64,000 nt of DNA from Syngnathus acus. Its lineage: Eukaryota; Chordata; Actinopteri; Syngnathiformes; Syngnathidae. The notes beneath the pieces were generated by a model that did no database searches, had not been told where the DNA came from, and worked only from the letters and a program-made list of their open reading frames with translations. The translations under genes and the position numbers were made by a program. The DNA lies in NCBI RefSeq assembly GCF_901709675.1, contig NC_051092.1, positions 13,762,491-13,826,490 of the forward strand. Reading direction: 5' to 3'. Shown here piece by piece: positions 32,401 through 44,550 of the stretch; positions within the stretch are counted from its first letter, which is position 1; each line of letters starts with the position of its first letter.

Positions 32401-35400
32401 TTTTTCACATAGATAACGTTAGTACAATACATACAGACATACAGTAATTTTTTTGCATGTTTTGTGTTTTCAAACACTTGATTCTTTGTGTTCCTCCCAG
32501 ATTTAATGTCATTCCAAACGGTTTATAGCATTTAACCTGTAGGGGGCAGTCATGCATTAGTAATCTGCACTACACGATAGAGTTCGCTGTCGCCACTTGA
32601 TTTTGATTGAAAATGACGTCACAGCTCCTCAGGTCTGTCCTTTTTCTTTTTTTTTTTAAAGAGCTTGGTCACATGACATTCACTATGTTAGTTGTGATTG
32701 GTTGTAACCTGAGCAACTGTGATGTCATTTTCATGAGACTGTGAAGGATGATTTGTTTGTAATTTTTCAATCTTGACTTATTTTTTTGCCAGGCATGAAG
32801 ACGCCAACACCCGCCTCTGCGTTTGTGCCCACGGCCGAGGCCAACTCCTTCCAGCCCCAGGTGAAGACGCTGCCCTCACCCTCTGTGGACGCAAAGCAGC
32901 AACTGCAGCGAAAGATCCAGAAGAAGCAGCAAGAGCAGAAGCTCCACTCTCCTTTACCAAGCGATGCGCAAGTCAAACGAACGGAGGCCAGCACCCCCGG
33001 CCCGAGCATCCCCTGCGGCAGCCCTGCTTTGCTGTCCCCTCAGCCCACCATAGGCATCGTAGTAGCAGCTGTGCCCAGCCCAGTCACGGTAGGTAACCGT
33101 TGGGGGAGGATCAGAACAATTGTGACTGCAGAATCTCAGTGAGTTAAGCTAGCACTGTGTTTTGTTTTTCTTCCAGGTACAGAGAAGCAGGCAGCTAATG
33201 ACTTCCCCGAGTCCTGTCGGAACAACGGAGGGAAAAGTGTTGCCTGTGAACTTAGTGGTCACGCAGTCACTTAAGCAGTCCTCCAAAACCCAACAGAATA
33301 TCCCAGCGAGTCCCGTGGGGGACCGCTTGGCGCGGCACGGCACCCGGTACGCTCAAATCTTGCCCAAGCCCTCGGCCACCAGTGCCATCACACTTCGGTC
33401 CCCTCCCACCCTGCTCATAACCAACAGCCCCATCAAAACTGTGATGCCCACTCCACACGTCAACGTGGTCAAGATGACGGCCATCACGTTAGCTCCTAGC
33501 AGCAGCGGCACCACCACCAGCAGCAGCACCGTCGTACGCTCCGCCTCGGCCGGGATGGGCCCCACCTCCGCCTTAGATGAGTCGCAAGGTGCGAGTCTGA
33601 CCGCTGCGGTCAGAGCCGTCGCCTCGGGTTTGACCTCCTCGGCTGACATCAAGGTGTCCGAAGCTGCAACCTATAACAGTGCGGAGAAGACTGCAATGGC
33701 CGCTAGTGAGGAAAGAGTGGCAAAGTTCAGGGCTGCCAGTGAGCCAAGCTTCCCTGTTAAGTGCTCTCCAGGACCCGACAAGGTCTTGCGGATGAGGAGC
33801 GACTCTGTATCCCTTTCCACTTCGGTAGCTGTAGCTGGGATTCAGGACAGCAATAACAGTAACTGCCTTGACAGCACCTTGTACTTGACTGTTGATAATC
33901 ACAACTCAGCCGGCAACATGTCAACCATCGGTTCCTCCATCAGTATTCGGGCTTCAAAAGACTCTTGCATCGATGTCAAGAGTCCCAGAAAGCGCACAGG
34001 CCCGACCGGAGAGTCTCATGTTATTCCTGTAAAGAGAGTTTTTATATCTCAGCAGCTACCTGCTGCTGCAGTTGACAATCCCAAACCTGGAATCTGCGCC
34101 GCAGTGAAGAGGATCCCGCGACCGGGAACTCCAGCCCGACCGGAAAGCATCCCGTGCAAAGTGACGGCGAAACCCGCCTCGATCGGCCCCACGCAGATCC
34201 TCGCGCTTTCGGACTCGCCCATCGCGCACATCCGGGGCTCCCCGACTGTTGTCAAACCGCAGGCGCTGATGGTGAAACGGGACGCCGAGGTTAGCGGCGA
34301 AGCGGCAGGGACGTCGGACCAGGTCTTGTTGCAGCAGATCACTGCGGACACTCGTGTCATCCCAAACAACTCAGGAGCACACAATGCCGCTGTGATGAGC
34401 GAACTAAATAGCACAATATGGGAGGAGGGTCAGCTGGATGAGCTCCGGAAACACTCGCAGATCTCAGCGGAACACAAGCAAGCCGCGACAGAGCAGCTTT
34501 CTCTCATAGCCCAACCCTCGGACACGCCAGGCCAGCTGGTCCTGGCGCAGGAGATGGTTGACTTTTCCGGTGCTCAACCCAACATGGACTACTTCCCGTT
34601 CAACGACGACGACATGACGCAGGACAGTATCGTGGAGGAGCTGGTCCAGATGGAGGAGCAGATGAAGCTGAAGGGTCTCTTTGGCAGCTGCGTCGACGTT
34701 TCTCTCCAAGGCCAGCCGGCCGGCAATCAAAACTCGGCGCTCAACGCTCACCAGGCTGGTACGGCTTTCTACCACTCCGCCCACAGCAGCACCACTCCGG
34801 TCCAAACTCCCACGCCGACTCCCACGCCAACCCCGACGCCCACCCCTACCTCTGAGATGACCCTCAGCCACAGCTTGACCAGAGAGAGCCCGTGCTCCCG
34901 CATGGCTCCTATCACCCCCGTGGACGGCGCGCTGGGTCGCCACACCCCAATCAGCACGCCGCTGTCCAACTGCAGTAGCAGCGTCCCCCCGAGCCCGGTG
35001 GAGTGCAGGAATCCTTTTGCCTTCACGCCCATCAACTCCAGCATCACCGCTTACCACGACGCCAGTATCGTCTCCAGCAGCCCGGTGAAGCCCATGCAGA
35101 GGCCCATGGCGACACACCCCGACAAGGCCAAACTGGAATGGATCAATAACCGCTACAACAGCAATTCAGCCGGACCTTTGTCCAACCACAGCATCGGTCT
35201 CCTGCCTAGCTACCAAGACCTGGTTGATGACCAGTTTCGTAAACCGCATGCTTTCGCCATTCCCGGCCAGTCCTTTCAAGCTCAGTCCAGGCCGGATTCG
35301 ACTCATTTTGGCTCTTTGGCGCCGATCTCCCCCGTGCAGCAGCAAGTAACCGCTGCGACCACGCCCACTAAACAAGAGAGCTTCGCCGTGCCGGCCCCGC

Positions 35401-36389
35401 TGGACAACAAGGCGCCGGGCTCCTCGGCGTCCGGTACTTTCCGCTGCCGCAGCGTCAGCCCCGCCGTCCGCCAGAGGAACTCCAGCGGCAACACGGGCCC
35501 TCAGACCACCACCGCCGCCGCCGCCAGCGCTACCCTCACCGTCGTCTCGCCCTTTAACATCACCTCCGAAGTGCTCAGCATCCTGTCCAACAGCCAGTCT
35601 GCCGGTTCTGTCCACAGCATGGTCCAACGCAGCCAGTCCGTTCCTCTGAACATCATGATGCAGAGCGAGTTGTTGCCCGTGCAGGGCTCCAGTAACACCA
35701 CCAAAATCACCAACGTCCTTCTCAGCAAGATGGAGGCGGACGGGGACGAGTCTGTCCGCGGGTTGGGGGTGAACAACCTCCCGTCTAACTACACGGCACG
35801 CATGAATCTTACGCAAATCCTGGAAACCACTCCGGCCTTCGCCGTGGGGGCGTCGCACCAGACCTCCGGCCCGGCCGCCTTTGATCTCCAGCAGCACGGC
35901 TACCTCGCCAACGCCAGCGGGGAGCAAGTGAGCTTCTCGGCCGTTGACGGCCAAGCACAAGAGGGCGCCGTTGAGCCGGACCAGCAACAGCAGCTTCAAG
36001 AGATTGTGCAGACGCAGCAGGAGGCGGAGGACGAGCAGCAGCAGCTGGACTTCAACAACACCGTCAAGGACTTGCTGGGGGACGATACCCTCAACCCCAG
36101 CTCGCAGCTGGTGGGCCAGGTGGCTTCGGAACTTAACGCGGTGGCGTCCGACTTTTCAAACGACATCCGACTGACCACAGATCTGTCCAGTAGCATCACT
36201 GACCTTAACACCTTGGACCCCAATCTGCTCTTTGACCCCAACCAGCAGCAGGAACAATATGAAGACTCAACACTGGAAGAACTGAAGAACGACCCGCTAT
36301 TTCAGCAGATATGCAGTGATACTGTGAACTCCGGCTTCGACTGGCTGGAGAGCAAAGACCAGCCCACTACCGTCGAGATGCTGGGCTGA
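26447..36389 (+). CDS. rfx7: Regulatory factor X 7
   Basis: A winged-helix transcription factor that binds X-box DNA, active in the nucleus; human RFX7 is a p53-linked tumour suppressor and metabolic and neural regulator. Nine coding exons: 26447-26574, 28636-28669, 30505-30590, 31093-31215, 31360-31476, 31893-31977, 32057-32267, 32793-33088, 33177-36389; 4293 bases, 1430 residues, close to human length. N-terminal [19 protein letters not shown] is followed by [11 protein letters not shown]. The DNA-binding domain spans about residues 80-170: [60 protein letters not shown] basic Q/K helix ([18 protein letters not shown]) and a 1070-residue last exon follow, with a PT repeat ([12 protein letters not shown]), [29 protein letters not shown] and C-terminal VEMLG. 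RFX7 rather than RFX5 is clear from these. The fifth intron is AT-AC. Confidence 0.97.
28399..28422. repeat. (GTT)n microsatellite
   Basis: Eight TTG units in rfx7 intron 1. AT/TATG-rich simple repeats also occur in the same intron at 27985-28060. The remainder of intron 1 shows no exon. Confidence 0.9.
29518..29604 (-). repeat. Dispersed TAGGGCTGAATGATT repeat, copy 2
   Basis: Read on the minus strand it begins GTAGGGCTGAATGATTAAAAAG and continues through an AT-rich body with TCACAATTGTGATTTATCC. It is inverted relative to copies at 2356 and 39546 and sits in an rfx7 intron. Confidence 0.5.
31477..31892 (+). other. rfx7: AT-AC (U12-type) intron in rfx7
   Basis: The upstream exon ends AAATCCAA at 31476 and the intron opens with ATATCCTTTT, the U12-type 5' splice site. 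The branch-like CCTTAAC lies at 31876-31882 and the intron closes with CCAAC at 31892, 11 bases after the candidate branch A. Joining gives GKSK + YCYSGLRKK exactly, as in human RFX7. There is no GT donor that could replace it. Confidence 0.93.
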
Positions 36390-39040
36390 TCTTTACCGTT
36401 GATTCTCTAACACTTCTGTTCCGTGTCGCTCGTTTGTTTGGTGCGTATCTAGTATATCTGTTTTTGAAACTACAGTTCGTTGGGACTCGTCTGGACTTTT
36501 GTCGTTGGTTCTGTTAAAAAAAAAAGTGCCAGGCTTTTCTCTCTCGCTCTCTCTCTCTCTCTCTTCCTCTCTCTCTCCTTCCGGTGTTCCGTTAACCTTT
36601 CCCATTTCCCGCCTCCCCCGGTGTCTACAATCAGAAATTCAAGTGTTGGAAATAAAGAAAAATGATTTTTATGGCTCAGCATGCAGTAATGAGTGAGCAT
36701 TTAGAGAAAAATACATCTTCCGTGTTAGAACAAACCCAACGATGCAATATTGAACAAACACGTGGAAGTGAGAGCGATAGGAGATTTGGCACAATATGAC
36801 ATCACCAAAAATCATCGCGTGTGTACAGTTCAACCAAATGTAGATAATACGGCGGTAGTGTCGCTTGTTGGACGTTTTTTCCCGCCATATCGAAATATTA
36901 AAAATGGTAGCGACTCAAGCTGCCAGGTGCTGAATTTTTGACAAATTGTTTCTACTTTATCATAAACCAAATCAGCGGAGAACTGATTGACGCTCTAGCA
37001 TTGTCGACATGTTTCTTTCTTAAAAACGTCATACTGTTGAGTAACTTCTAAAACGGGAGTCAATGAAACAGTAGGGACACCACGGGATTCCAGGCCACTC
37101 GTCGGACTAAATATTGAAAGGAATCAACGACTGGCTGCCTTATTCCTTATGTCCGAGGCCTTATGCCATCTTTTGAGAGACTGTACATAGACTAACGTTA
37201 AGATAGAACCATCCAGAGCGTCTTTGTCATATCAAGGCAGCTGTTACTCTTAATATTTTCACCACTATTCCTTCATCTGTTTGTTTTGCAGTGTTAACGG
37301 CATAGATGATTTTTTTTTTTTGTACAGGCTAGCGCTTGCACTGCGCGTGACCTTATTGCATTTAGAGGAATTTAATATAGCGTCACAGAACCAATGGCAG
37401 CCACGCTTTTACGTCATTCGGTTTTCATGTTGTTAGTTTTTTGCATGGATTAAAAAGAAGAAGAAAAAATCAATGGTTTGGAGAAGGCTTCGTGACAAAA
37501 GAGGAAAGAATCACAAATTGATGTCATCTGGAATGAAATGTGCGATCCAGCCTTATTTCCATACCAAAGATTTGGAAAAGAGATTATTACACTCCTAGTG
37601 GTTACATAGTTCAAATCAGCAGCATTGAGTATATGGAAAGAAAGCCTTTGTTGCATTTAAGGAAAAAAAGCATTAAGTTAGATCAATTCTATGTACAGTA
37701 TGTATATTAGCCAAGAGGTCACAAGACAACAAGTAACTCGCAAAAAGCATGTTGAAACCATCACTACTACGTGATACAGTAGGAGGCTTACTTGAGTTTT
37801 GCCAATTGTCAATGTCGTACAAGTCATGTTTAAGCTCCATTTGTAAATAGAATAAATACATAGAGATTTGATGTATCCGGACACTATATTAAGGCCATTA
37901 TTATAGTATGTGTCATTTCAAAAGAAGAAAAAAAACAAAGCTTATAGCCGGCAAGATACTGTATGTTGTGTGTTACATTTCTGGCTTAGAGTGTCGTAAA
38001 AGTAATGCTGTCTGGTCTTCGCTTGCTGATTTTATTTGACTTTTTTGAGGAGAAGCAGAAAGGGCGTGTGCTTTTGGATAAGGAGGGGGAGGAAAAAAAA
38101 TAAATTGTGATACTGTTAGTCAGTTGCAAAACATTTGTTTGCGACTGAGCTGTTCGGCAGACACTGGATAAGAAAAACCATTCGCTCATGTTTCAACAAA
38201 CTTTGGAGGTTGTCATTATTGCACTAAATTTTTACAACACACGCCTTTGCCACGTCTTAATGGACAAATGTAATGATGGACGCCCGCAACATTAAAAAAA
38301 ACACTTTTTTTTTTTTTAATGACAAGGTAAGGAAATTAACTGTCAGAAAATGACTGTCTTGTAGCAAAAAAAATGTGCTTTAATCTCAGTGAGATACACA
38401 TTTCTTACGCATTCTCATACATGAGAATATGAAGCATCGAGGGGAGGGTGGGAGTAACCTTTAAAAACCTACGTGCTCATCATTGTGTTGATAAATGATT
38501 GTACGCACGCACGTGTGACGTCTTTTGTTGTACTTTGTATGTGACCACTGTCTGCTGTGATGTGGGCAGGTTCTGTTAACCAGACAGGCGGTGCCAGTTT
38601 TGTCAGCTACTTCTCTTGTTTGTTGTTTACTAAGTTAACTGTTGTTTTACGTTGATGACTGTTTTAATGCTTTTTTTTTTTAATACATACGTCTCAAAGT
38701 TCAGTTGTGAAGACATGTTCTTGTATTTTTTTTTTTCCTTAAAGGCACTGATATTTGAATTCTTATTGAAGGAAATACACCTCTTCTGAGCTCCATCAAG
38801 CAGTAATTTTATCCTTGACTGACCCCCGGCTCCAACTCTGTTTGACTCTTTAATTCATTTCTACCAGTAGAAGAAAAAAAAAAATTACCCTCCTCTGTGA
38901 TGTTGTCTGGTGTACTGCTTAATGTACAGTAGCTTGTTAATATTGCAAACGCATTGTTTCTTCTTTTTTTTTCAATGGAAAGTACTCACTGGTGAGATTT
39001 TTAAAGTGGTTTTAAAAGCCAATAAACTTTTTTTAAAGAA
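36390..39040 (+). other. rfx7: rfx7 3' UTR (probable extent)
   Basis: No other gene is visible here. AATAAA signals occur at 36651, 37851 and 39021; the last, followed by T-rich sequence, is the likely distal end, giving a UTR near 2.6 kb. A pumilio-type TGTAAATA lies at 37842-37849 directly before the middle signal. A CT tract is at 36539-36578. Use of each signal is inferred. Confidence 0.5.
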
Positions 39041-39119
39041 TGATGAGGTTTTGAGGGATGTTGATTTTTGCTACGGCCATGATGTAGCCAGCCAGTGTGA
39101 TAATAATCAAACCTCTCCA

Positions 39120-40060
39120 TCCGCCTCTTAGTATAAGGTCAGAGTTCATCACAGTGCTTTCGATGACCCTTGAGGTCACCGGGTGCTCGTCCCTGCTCGA
39201 AACAAGCTCCGACCAATCGGAGCTCAGCTGGCTCCTCCTCTCCATTGCGTTCCCAGGCCCCGGTGATATTCATAACATGTTAATGAGCTTAACCCCGGCC
39301 GAGCTGCTTTAATCGCGTGGAGCTCAGCCGCGACCTCCACACACACGCCGTAACATTTGGTAACATGAGTTGATAGATTTCACGAGAATATTAGCATCCA
39401 TTTTCCTACTGGTCAATACGGAATCAATAAACCAAATGTATGGAAAGCCGGGCCACCATTGCACATGATTGCTTTGGTTTATTTCACCTTACAGGCCAAG
39501 ACACAACCAATCTTTATGTCATTTTTAATCATTCGCAGACATCTGAGTAGGGCTGAACGATTTGGGGGAGAAGATAGAAGCTCTTGAGTAAGCAAAAAAA
39601 GGCATTTTCATTGACCGAGCCATATGGGAGAATCAACATATGAGGTGTTAGATGATTAAATCAATTGTTAGCTTTAATCAATATATAATTACACTGGGCT
39701 CTCATCATTGGTACCGATATAAGTACAGTAGGGGAAATCATTGGTTAATGTAGCCATGGATGCTGCTGAGAGCAACATTGTAGATAATACGTCAAGTGTG
39801 TGTGTGCGTGCGTGCGTGTGTGCGTGCGTGCGTGGCTGATCTCACAGCTGGAGCCCATTGTGTCGCCAGTGAATGAGGGCCAAGACATACGGAGGGTCAT
39901 TGTCAAAAAGACATGGTCGCTACATGGATCAATATCAGAATTAATTAGGCAGCCGACCAGTGGCCGTCGATATCTTCTCATAATTAGCGGCATTGGTGGT
40001 GGGAGCAGATGTTGGGCAGTGTGACCTCATTAGCACTGGGCCTTAACTTCTAATCAAATT
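39120..40060. promoter_or_regulatory. Candidate enhancer-like noncoding block between rfx7 and fam180b
   Basis: Two patches, 39125-39370 and 39835-40070, are richer in GC than their surroundings and dense in homeodomain words (TTAATTAGGCAGCC, CATAATTAGCGGC, CCTCATTAGCACTG, CTAATCAAATTGG) and CCAAT/E-box words (GACCAATCGGAGCTCAGCTGG). They lie outside genes and have no coding sense. A (TGCG)n repeat at 39797-39834 borders the second patch. Confidence 0.4.
39546..39580 (+). repeat. Dispersed TAGGGCTGAACGATT repeat, copy 3
   Basis: Begins AGTAGGGCTGAACGATTTGGG, nearly the same head as the copy at 2356; only the terminal part is recognisable. Confidence 0.45.
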
Positions 40061-40234
40061 GGACTGCTGTCGGTAAATACAATTCTTTCAGGTTTTGGAT
40101 CATGCGTGAGCTTTCGTCTTCCATTTTGAATGTATTTCATTTGGTATTGGCAGGCACTGTAAATCTAAATGTGAAAATGTGTTTGTAGTAAAAATGGGTA
40201 GATGATCATTGTAATGTTGCATGAAATTGATTTG

Positions 40235-40240
40235 TTTATT
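40235..40240 (-). terminator. Candidate poly(A) signal of fam180b
   Basis: Minus-strand AATAAA lies about 26 bases past the fam180b stop codon, which implies a very short 3' UTR if it is used. Confidence 0.45.
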
Positions 40241-40265
40241 ATTGCAATTTATCATTGCTATTTTT

Positions 40266-41046
40266 CTACATATAATTGAAGAGATAACTTCCACGTAGCT
40301 CGTGCACTGTGATATTTGCGAGCTGCAGGAGCACTTCACCCCAGGCCTCTTGTTCCTCGGGTCTTCCGGTACCAGCCCGGTGTGCCGAGAGAACCGTGGT
40401 CAAGACCAGCGTGTCAAACTGATCCTGAGTCAGCGGCTGCTTCTTCTGACTCTTCAGCATGTCCACCATCTGTTCCATGGAACTCAGACTTCTGGGTATG
40501 TTGTCGTTGATCTGAGAGAGGAAGGCCCGCCCAGACCTCATTGATGCCATCTCCTCATCAAGGAGGACAATGTTATTGTCCTGGTTGAGTTCCACGCCTC
40601 CCAGCAAAAACTGCAAGAAGGTATTGTGAAGCAACTTGTTTTAAATGGAACCAGAGTGTTGTGATTTATAGTCACTGAAGACCAGTATAGCAACAGTACC
40701 TCGAACATCAGGTTTGCATCAACAACTGACGAGCCAGCTGGACCTTTACCTGCAGAAGGATCTTGAGCAGAAAACACAAAATACTTTGCTAGATTAATTA
40801 TAAATGAATAAAAAGGTTCGGTGCATGCATGAAGCTTTGCACTTTATATTGTTAAATCGCAGTCACGTTATCACATTGATAATTAAACTACAAGTGTCAG
40901 TTAGTTTTGGCGTCCATTTGTCAGCTCAGTCTTAGTCTGCAAAAATAAATCTGTCCAACTCTAACATGCTCCAAGTTACCTTGCAGTGCTCGTTCGAAAC
41001 ACATCCACATGATGACCAGGTGCCAAATTCTTAATTGGATTCTCAT
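40266..41046 (-). CDS. fam180b: FAM180 family small secreted protein
   Basis: A protein of unknown biochemical role in a vertebrate family with a signal peptide and one conserved helical domain. Three coding exons, 40980-41046, 40700-40749 and 40266-40610, give 462 bases, 153 residues. The N-terminus MRIQLRIWHLVIMWMCFERA looks like a short signal peptide; a second possible ATG lies 12 codons in. The domain reads LMFEFLLGGVELNQDNNI, then LLDEEMASMRSGRAFLSQ, NIPRSLSSMEQMVDML and QDQFDTLVLTTVLSAHR, matching the FAM180 pattern (DEELASLRKAS..., IPKSIPDIRRL in FAM180A). FAM180B is favoured over FAM180A because the next gene is kbtbd4, its neighbour in human. The exon 1 call depends on the splice fit and is the weakest part. 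Confidence 0.82.
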
Positions 41047-42037
41047 CTTCATTCTTCATTTTCCACATGACACTACTGCATCCTTCTCCCTTCTCGCTTG
41101 TCTCGTACTGAGTTCAGGCAACTCTGTCAGAATACCACAAATTTTTTTCCTCCCTGGAAAAAGGAATTCAAAGCCAGATGGCCGTAATATGGAACAGCAA
41201 TATTTTGGATCTTGCTCTTTCTGATCCAAAGTATTTAAATTCTGCAGAAGTAATCAAGGAAGAAGGTTTAACACAGTTAATCGAGGCTAAGAAAACCTGT
41301 TGACATTTTACTTGCAAATATAATATATATAATAGAACATATGTAGGGTTTATTTGTATAGCACATTTTACAACAACATCTATCTAATTGCACACTTATG
41401 CAACCACATTATTTTAGTTGTTTGGTTTATTTCACGTCGAAAAAAATATTTATAGCTTCCATATAAACCACATCTCCACAAAAGATCTCTACAAAATGTA
41501 TACACAACCAAAGCAGCAAACGTGTTTGTACATGGCTGTATTATGTTCATGCAATATACTTCTGGCCTGTGAGAGGCAGTAGTGTACGTACGCCGTCCGG
41601 TAACACATAGTAGAAGAAGATAATGATCAGCTGACCGTAGCAAAGTTTATTTACTTCCTGTGAGTAATTTCGCTGCTTCTTAATACTAAAGTGGGTGAAG
41701 GTGATTGTCCTGTTTGAATATTGACATTCTAAGATATTATTTTGTTGAACAAAAAAATTCTAGGCAAACGTCCATTGACGGATGAATTATTTTCGGCGCT
41801 GAGCAGAGAGCTGTGCTAACATGTGCTAACGCGATCTACGCGACACTGGTATATCACATACTAAGCATCAAAATATTGTTGTTTATTATATAGTTCGTCT
41901 TTCAGCTTGTGCGTTCATTGTTTTGTGTCAGATTTTGTGCACAGATCTTACCAAAAAAAAGCTAAATAAATCAAAATAAAGCTGAACGTGTTGTATTGGT
42001 AATAGTGTCCCCCCTTGTTTTTGTCCAGCCAGGTGAG
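41047..42037. promoter_or_regulatory. Head-to-head spacer of fam180b and kbtbd4
   Basis: A 1 kb spacer between divergent start codons. It must contain the kbtbd4 noncoding first exon, because a TTGTCCAG acceptor lies just before the kbtbd4 start (near 42028), and the fam180b 5' UTR. No TATA box or CpG island is obvious. Confidence 0.4.
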
Positions 42038-44094
42038 ATGGAGTCTAGTGAGGAGGGGGGCCTCAGTGTCGGGGGCGAGGAGAACTACTTTCAGGGCTAC
42101 ACCTTCACCGACCGCTCCCACTCCAGCCGGGTGGTGAAAAGCATCATGGACTTGTGCCTGGAAGACGGCCTGTTTGCTGACGTCACCGTCACAGTGGACG
42201 GCAAAGAATTCCACCTACACCGACTCGTGCTATCGGCGCAGAGCAGTTTCTTCCGCTCCATGTTCACTTCCAACCTCAAAGAGTCCCACAACCGCTGTAT
42301 CGAACTGAAGGATGTAGGCGCCGCTGTCTTCCAGCTGCTGGTTGACTATATCTACCACGGTACCATTAAACTGAGGGTGGAAGAGCTGCAGGACACTTAC
42401 GAGATGGCAGATATGTACCAGTTAACGGCCCTTTTTGAAGAATGTTCTCGGTTTCTCTCGCGGACTGTGGAGGTCAAGAATTGTCTGCAGGTGAGTTGGT
42501 GTTCCAACTTATCAATCGTTTTAAGTGTTTTATGATAATGTCCTCGTCCAGGTGATGTGGCTTGCAGACAGGCACAGTGACCAGGAGTTGTACACGTCTG
42601 CCAAACACTGCGCTAAAATCCACTTGGCCCAACTTCATCTGACTGAGGAATTCCTCAATCTACCCCTCTGTCTGCTCTTAGACATCATCAAAGGTCTGCT
42701 TTGTGCATTTTTAGAAACATTAGAGCTCATTTCACAAGTTGAGTGTGTTACGTGATCTTACATTATTTTTTTTACTTTTATAGGAAGACGTCTTCTTGTA
42801 CTATTAAAATGGTTATGCTTTTTTTTTTTTTTCTTCTAGATGGGGTTCCAAGCTCCCAGAATCCAACTGTGGCCATCGAATCATGGATAAATCACAACAA
42901 AGTGGAAAGAGAGGAGTTTGCTTGTATTCTCCAAGAAAATCTGAAGGTCCAATTTTGGCACTGTTCATAAAAATGCTCAACAACACGACCGTTATTAGAT
43001 TATTGTCTCAAAAATATTCAAGAATACCTTGTCTGAACGAAGACATTATAGCCACACTCTTTCTCACATGTCAAAACATGTCATCTTTGACAGTTGCATT
43101 TCAAATATGTGATTTACAAAAGAGAGTTTCAAGAGAGCCGATTTCAACTCCAGCTAATTATTATTATTTTGAAAAGACCTAATATGGGCAAATAATGTCA
43201 GTTTCTGAGTTGTTGTTTTTTCTTTGGCTCCAGGAAATCGGTGAAAACGTTCATATTTACCTGATCGGCAAAGAGGACACGAGGACTCACTCCTTGGCCG
43301 TGTCGCTTCACTGCGACGAAGACGACGCCATCAGCGTGAGCGGCCAAAACAGCCTGTGTCACCAAATCACCGCCGCCTGTAAGCACGGGGGTGACCTCTA
43401 CGTGGTGGGCGGCTCCATCCCGCGCCGCATGTGGAAGTGCAACATGCACACCATGGACTGGGAGCGCTGCGCGCCGCTACCTCGGGACCGCCTCCACCAC
43501 ACCATGGTGTCAGTTTCCAGCGAGGACGCCATCTACTCTCTGGGCGGCAAGACGCTGCAGGACACGCTGTCCAACGCTGTCATCTTCTACACAGTGAAGG
43601 ACAACATGTGGACGGAGACCAGCCAGCTGGACACGGCCGTTTCGGGAGCCGCCGGCGTCAACTTGGGAGGTACCATCTATTTGTTGGGCGGCGAGGAGAA
43701 CGACATGGACTTTTTCACTAAGCCGTCGCGCCTCATTCAATGTTTTGACACCACGTCCCAGAACTGCCAGATCAAACCGTACATGCTGCCGTTCGCCGGA
43801 TGCATGCACGCCGCCGTCCATATGGACGTCATCTTCATCGTGGCCGAAGGAGACTCGCTGGTTTGTTACAACCCTTTGCTGGAGAGCTTCACCCGCCTGC
43901 GTTTTCCCGAAGCGTGGAGCTGCGTGCCCTCGCTGTGGAAAGTGGCCAGCTGTAACGGCTGCATCTACGTTTTTCGGGACAAGTGTAAGAAAGGCGACGC
44001 CAACACGTTAAAGTTCAACCCGGCGACATCCGTCGTCTCCGTTATCAGAGGGCTGAAAATCCTCTTGACAAACTGGCAATTTGTCTTGGCCTAA
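42038..44094 (+). CDS. kbtbd4: Kelch repeat and BTB domain-containing protein 4
   Basis: Substrate adaptor of a CUL3 ubiquitin ligase; human KBTBD4 acts on CoREST complex parts and is mutated in medulloblastoma. Four coding exons: 42038-42490, 42552-42693, 42840-42946, 43234-44094; 1563 bases, 520 residues, close to the human protein. The BTB domain is about residues 45-145 (LFADVTVTVDGKEFHLHRLV, FFRSMFTSNLKESHN, VDYIYHGTIKL). The BACK region follows (VMWLADRHSDQELYTSAKHC, AIESWINHN). The kelch blades include HGGDLYVVGGSIPRRMWKCN, DAIYSLGGKTLQDTLSNAV, TIYLLGGEENDMDFFTKPSR and KGDANTLKFNPATS, with C-terminus LLTNWQFVLA. The SIPRR loop, the site of human cancer indels as I recall, is intact. 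Introns 1-3 are short (61 to 287 bases). Confidence 0.97.
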
Positions 44095-44516
44095 CCTTTC
44101 TTCTCTCTCGCTCTGAACGTAACGTACTGTGTGGACAAATGTTGAGGCGGACCTCTTCAATCAGCTTTTGGATCATTGAATATTTTGGTAACTGTTGGGG
44201 CAAAGTTCCTTCTCCCAGCATGCACCACTTCACAAACAGGGTCCATAAAGACAAGCTTAGATCATTGGTGGCGAGCCAGGCCTTCCGGTCCACCCGTTAC
44301 ACATTTTCTGATTCTCACCTTTTCATTTCAGCCGTAACAGTGAACACGGCTTCATTTCAGGCCAGCCATACACTTTATTGTATTGAGGGTCGCCTGAAAC
44401 TTATCCTGGCTCTTTTTAAATGTGTTTTTTATTTTCATATTACTAGCTTTTTGGAGGAGTCATGGAATATCTGGCGACGGCGTAAGCAGTGATGAGTACA
44501 CTGGTATGTTTATTCT

Positions 44517-44550
<34 letters not shown>

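Noticed and set aside
35166-35999. 277-residue minus-strand ORF, and a 217-residue one at 34464-35117
   Set aside because: They are antisense shadows of the GC-rich rfx7 last exon, whose sense frame matches RFX7 throughout.
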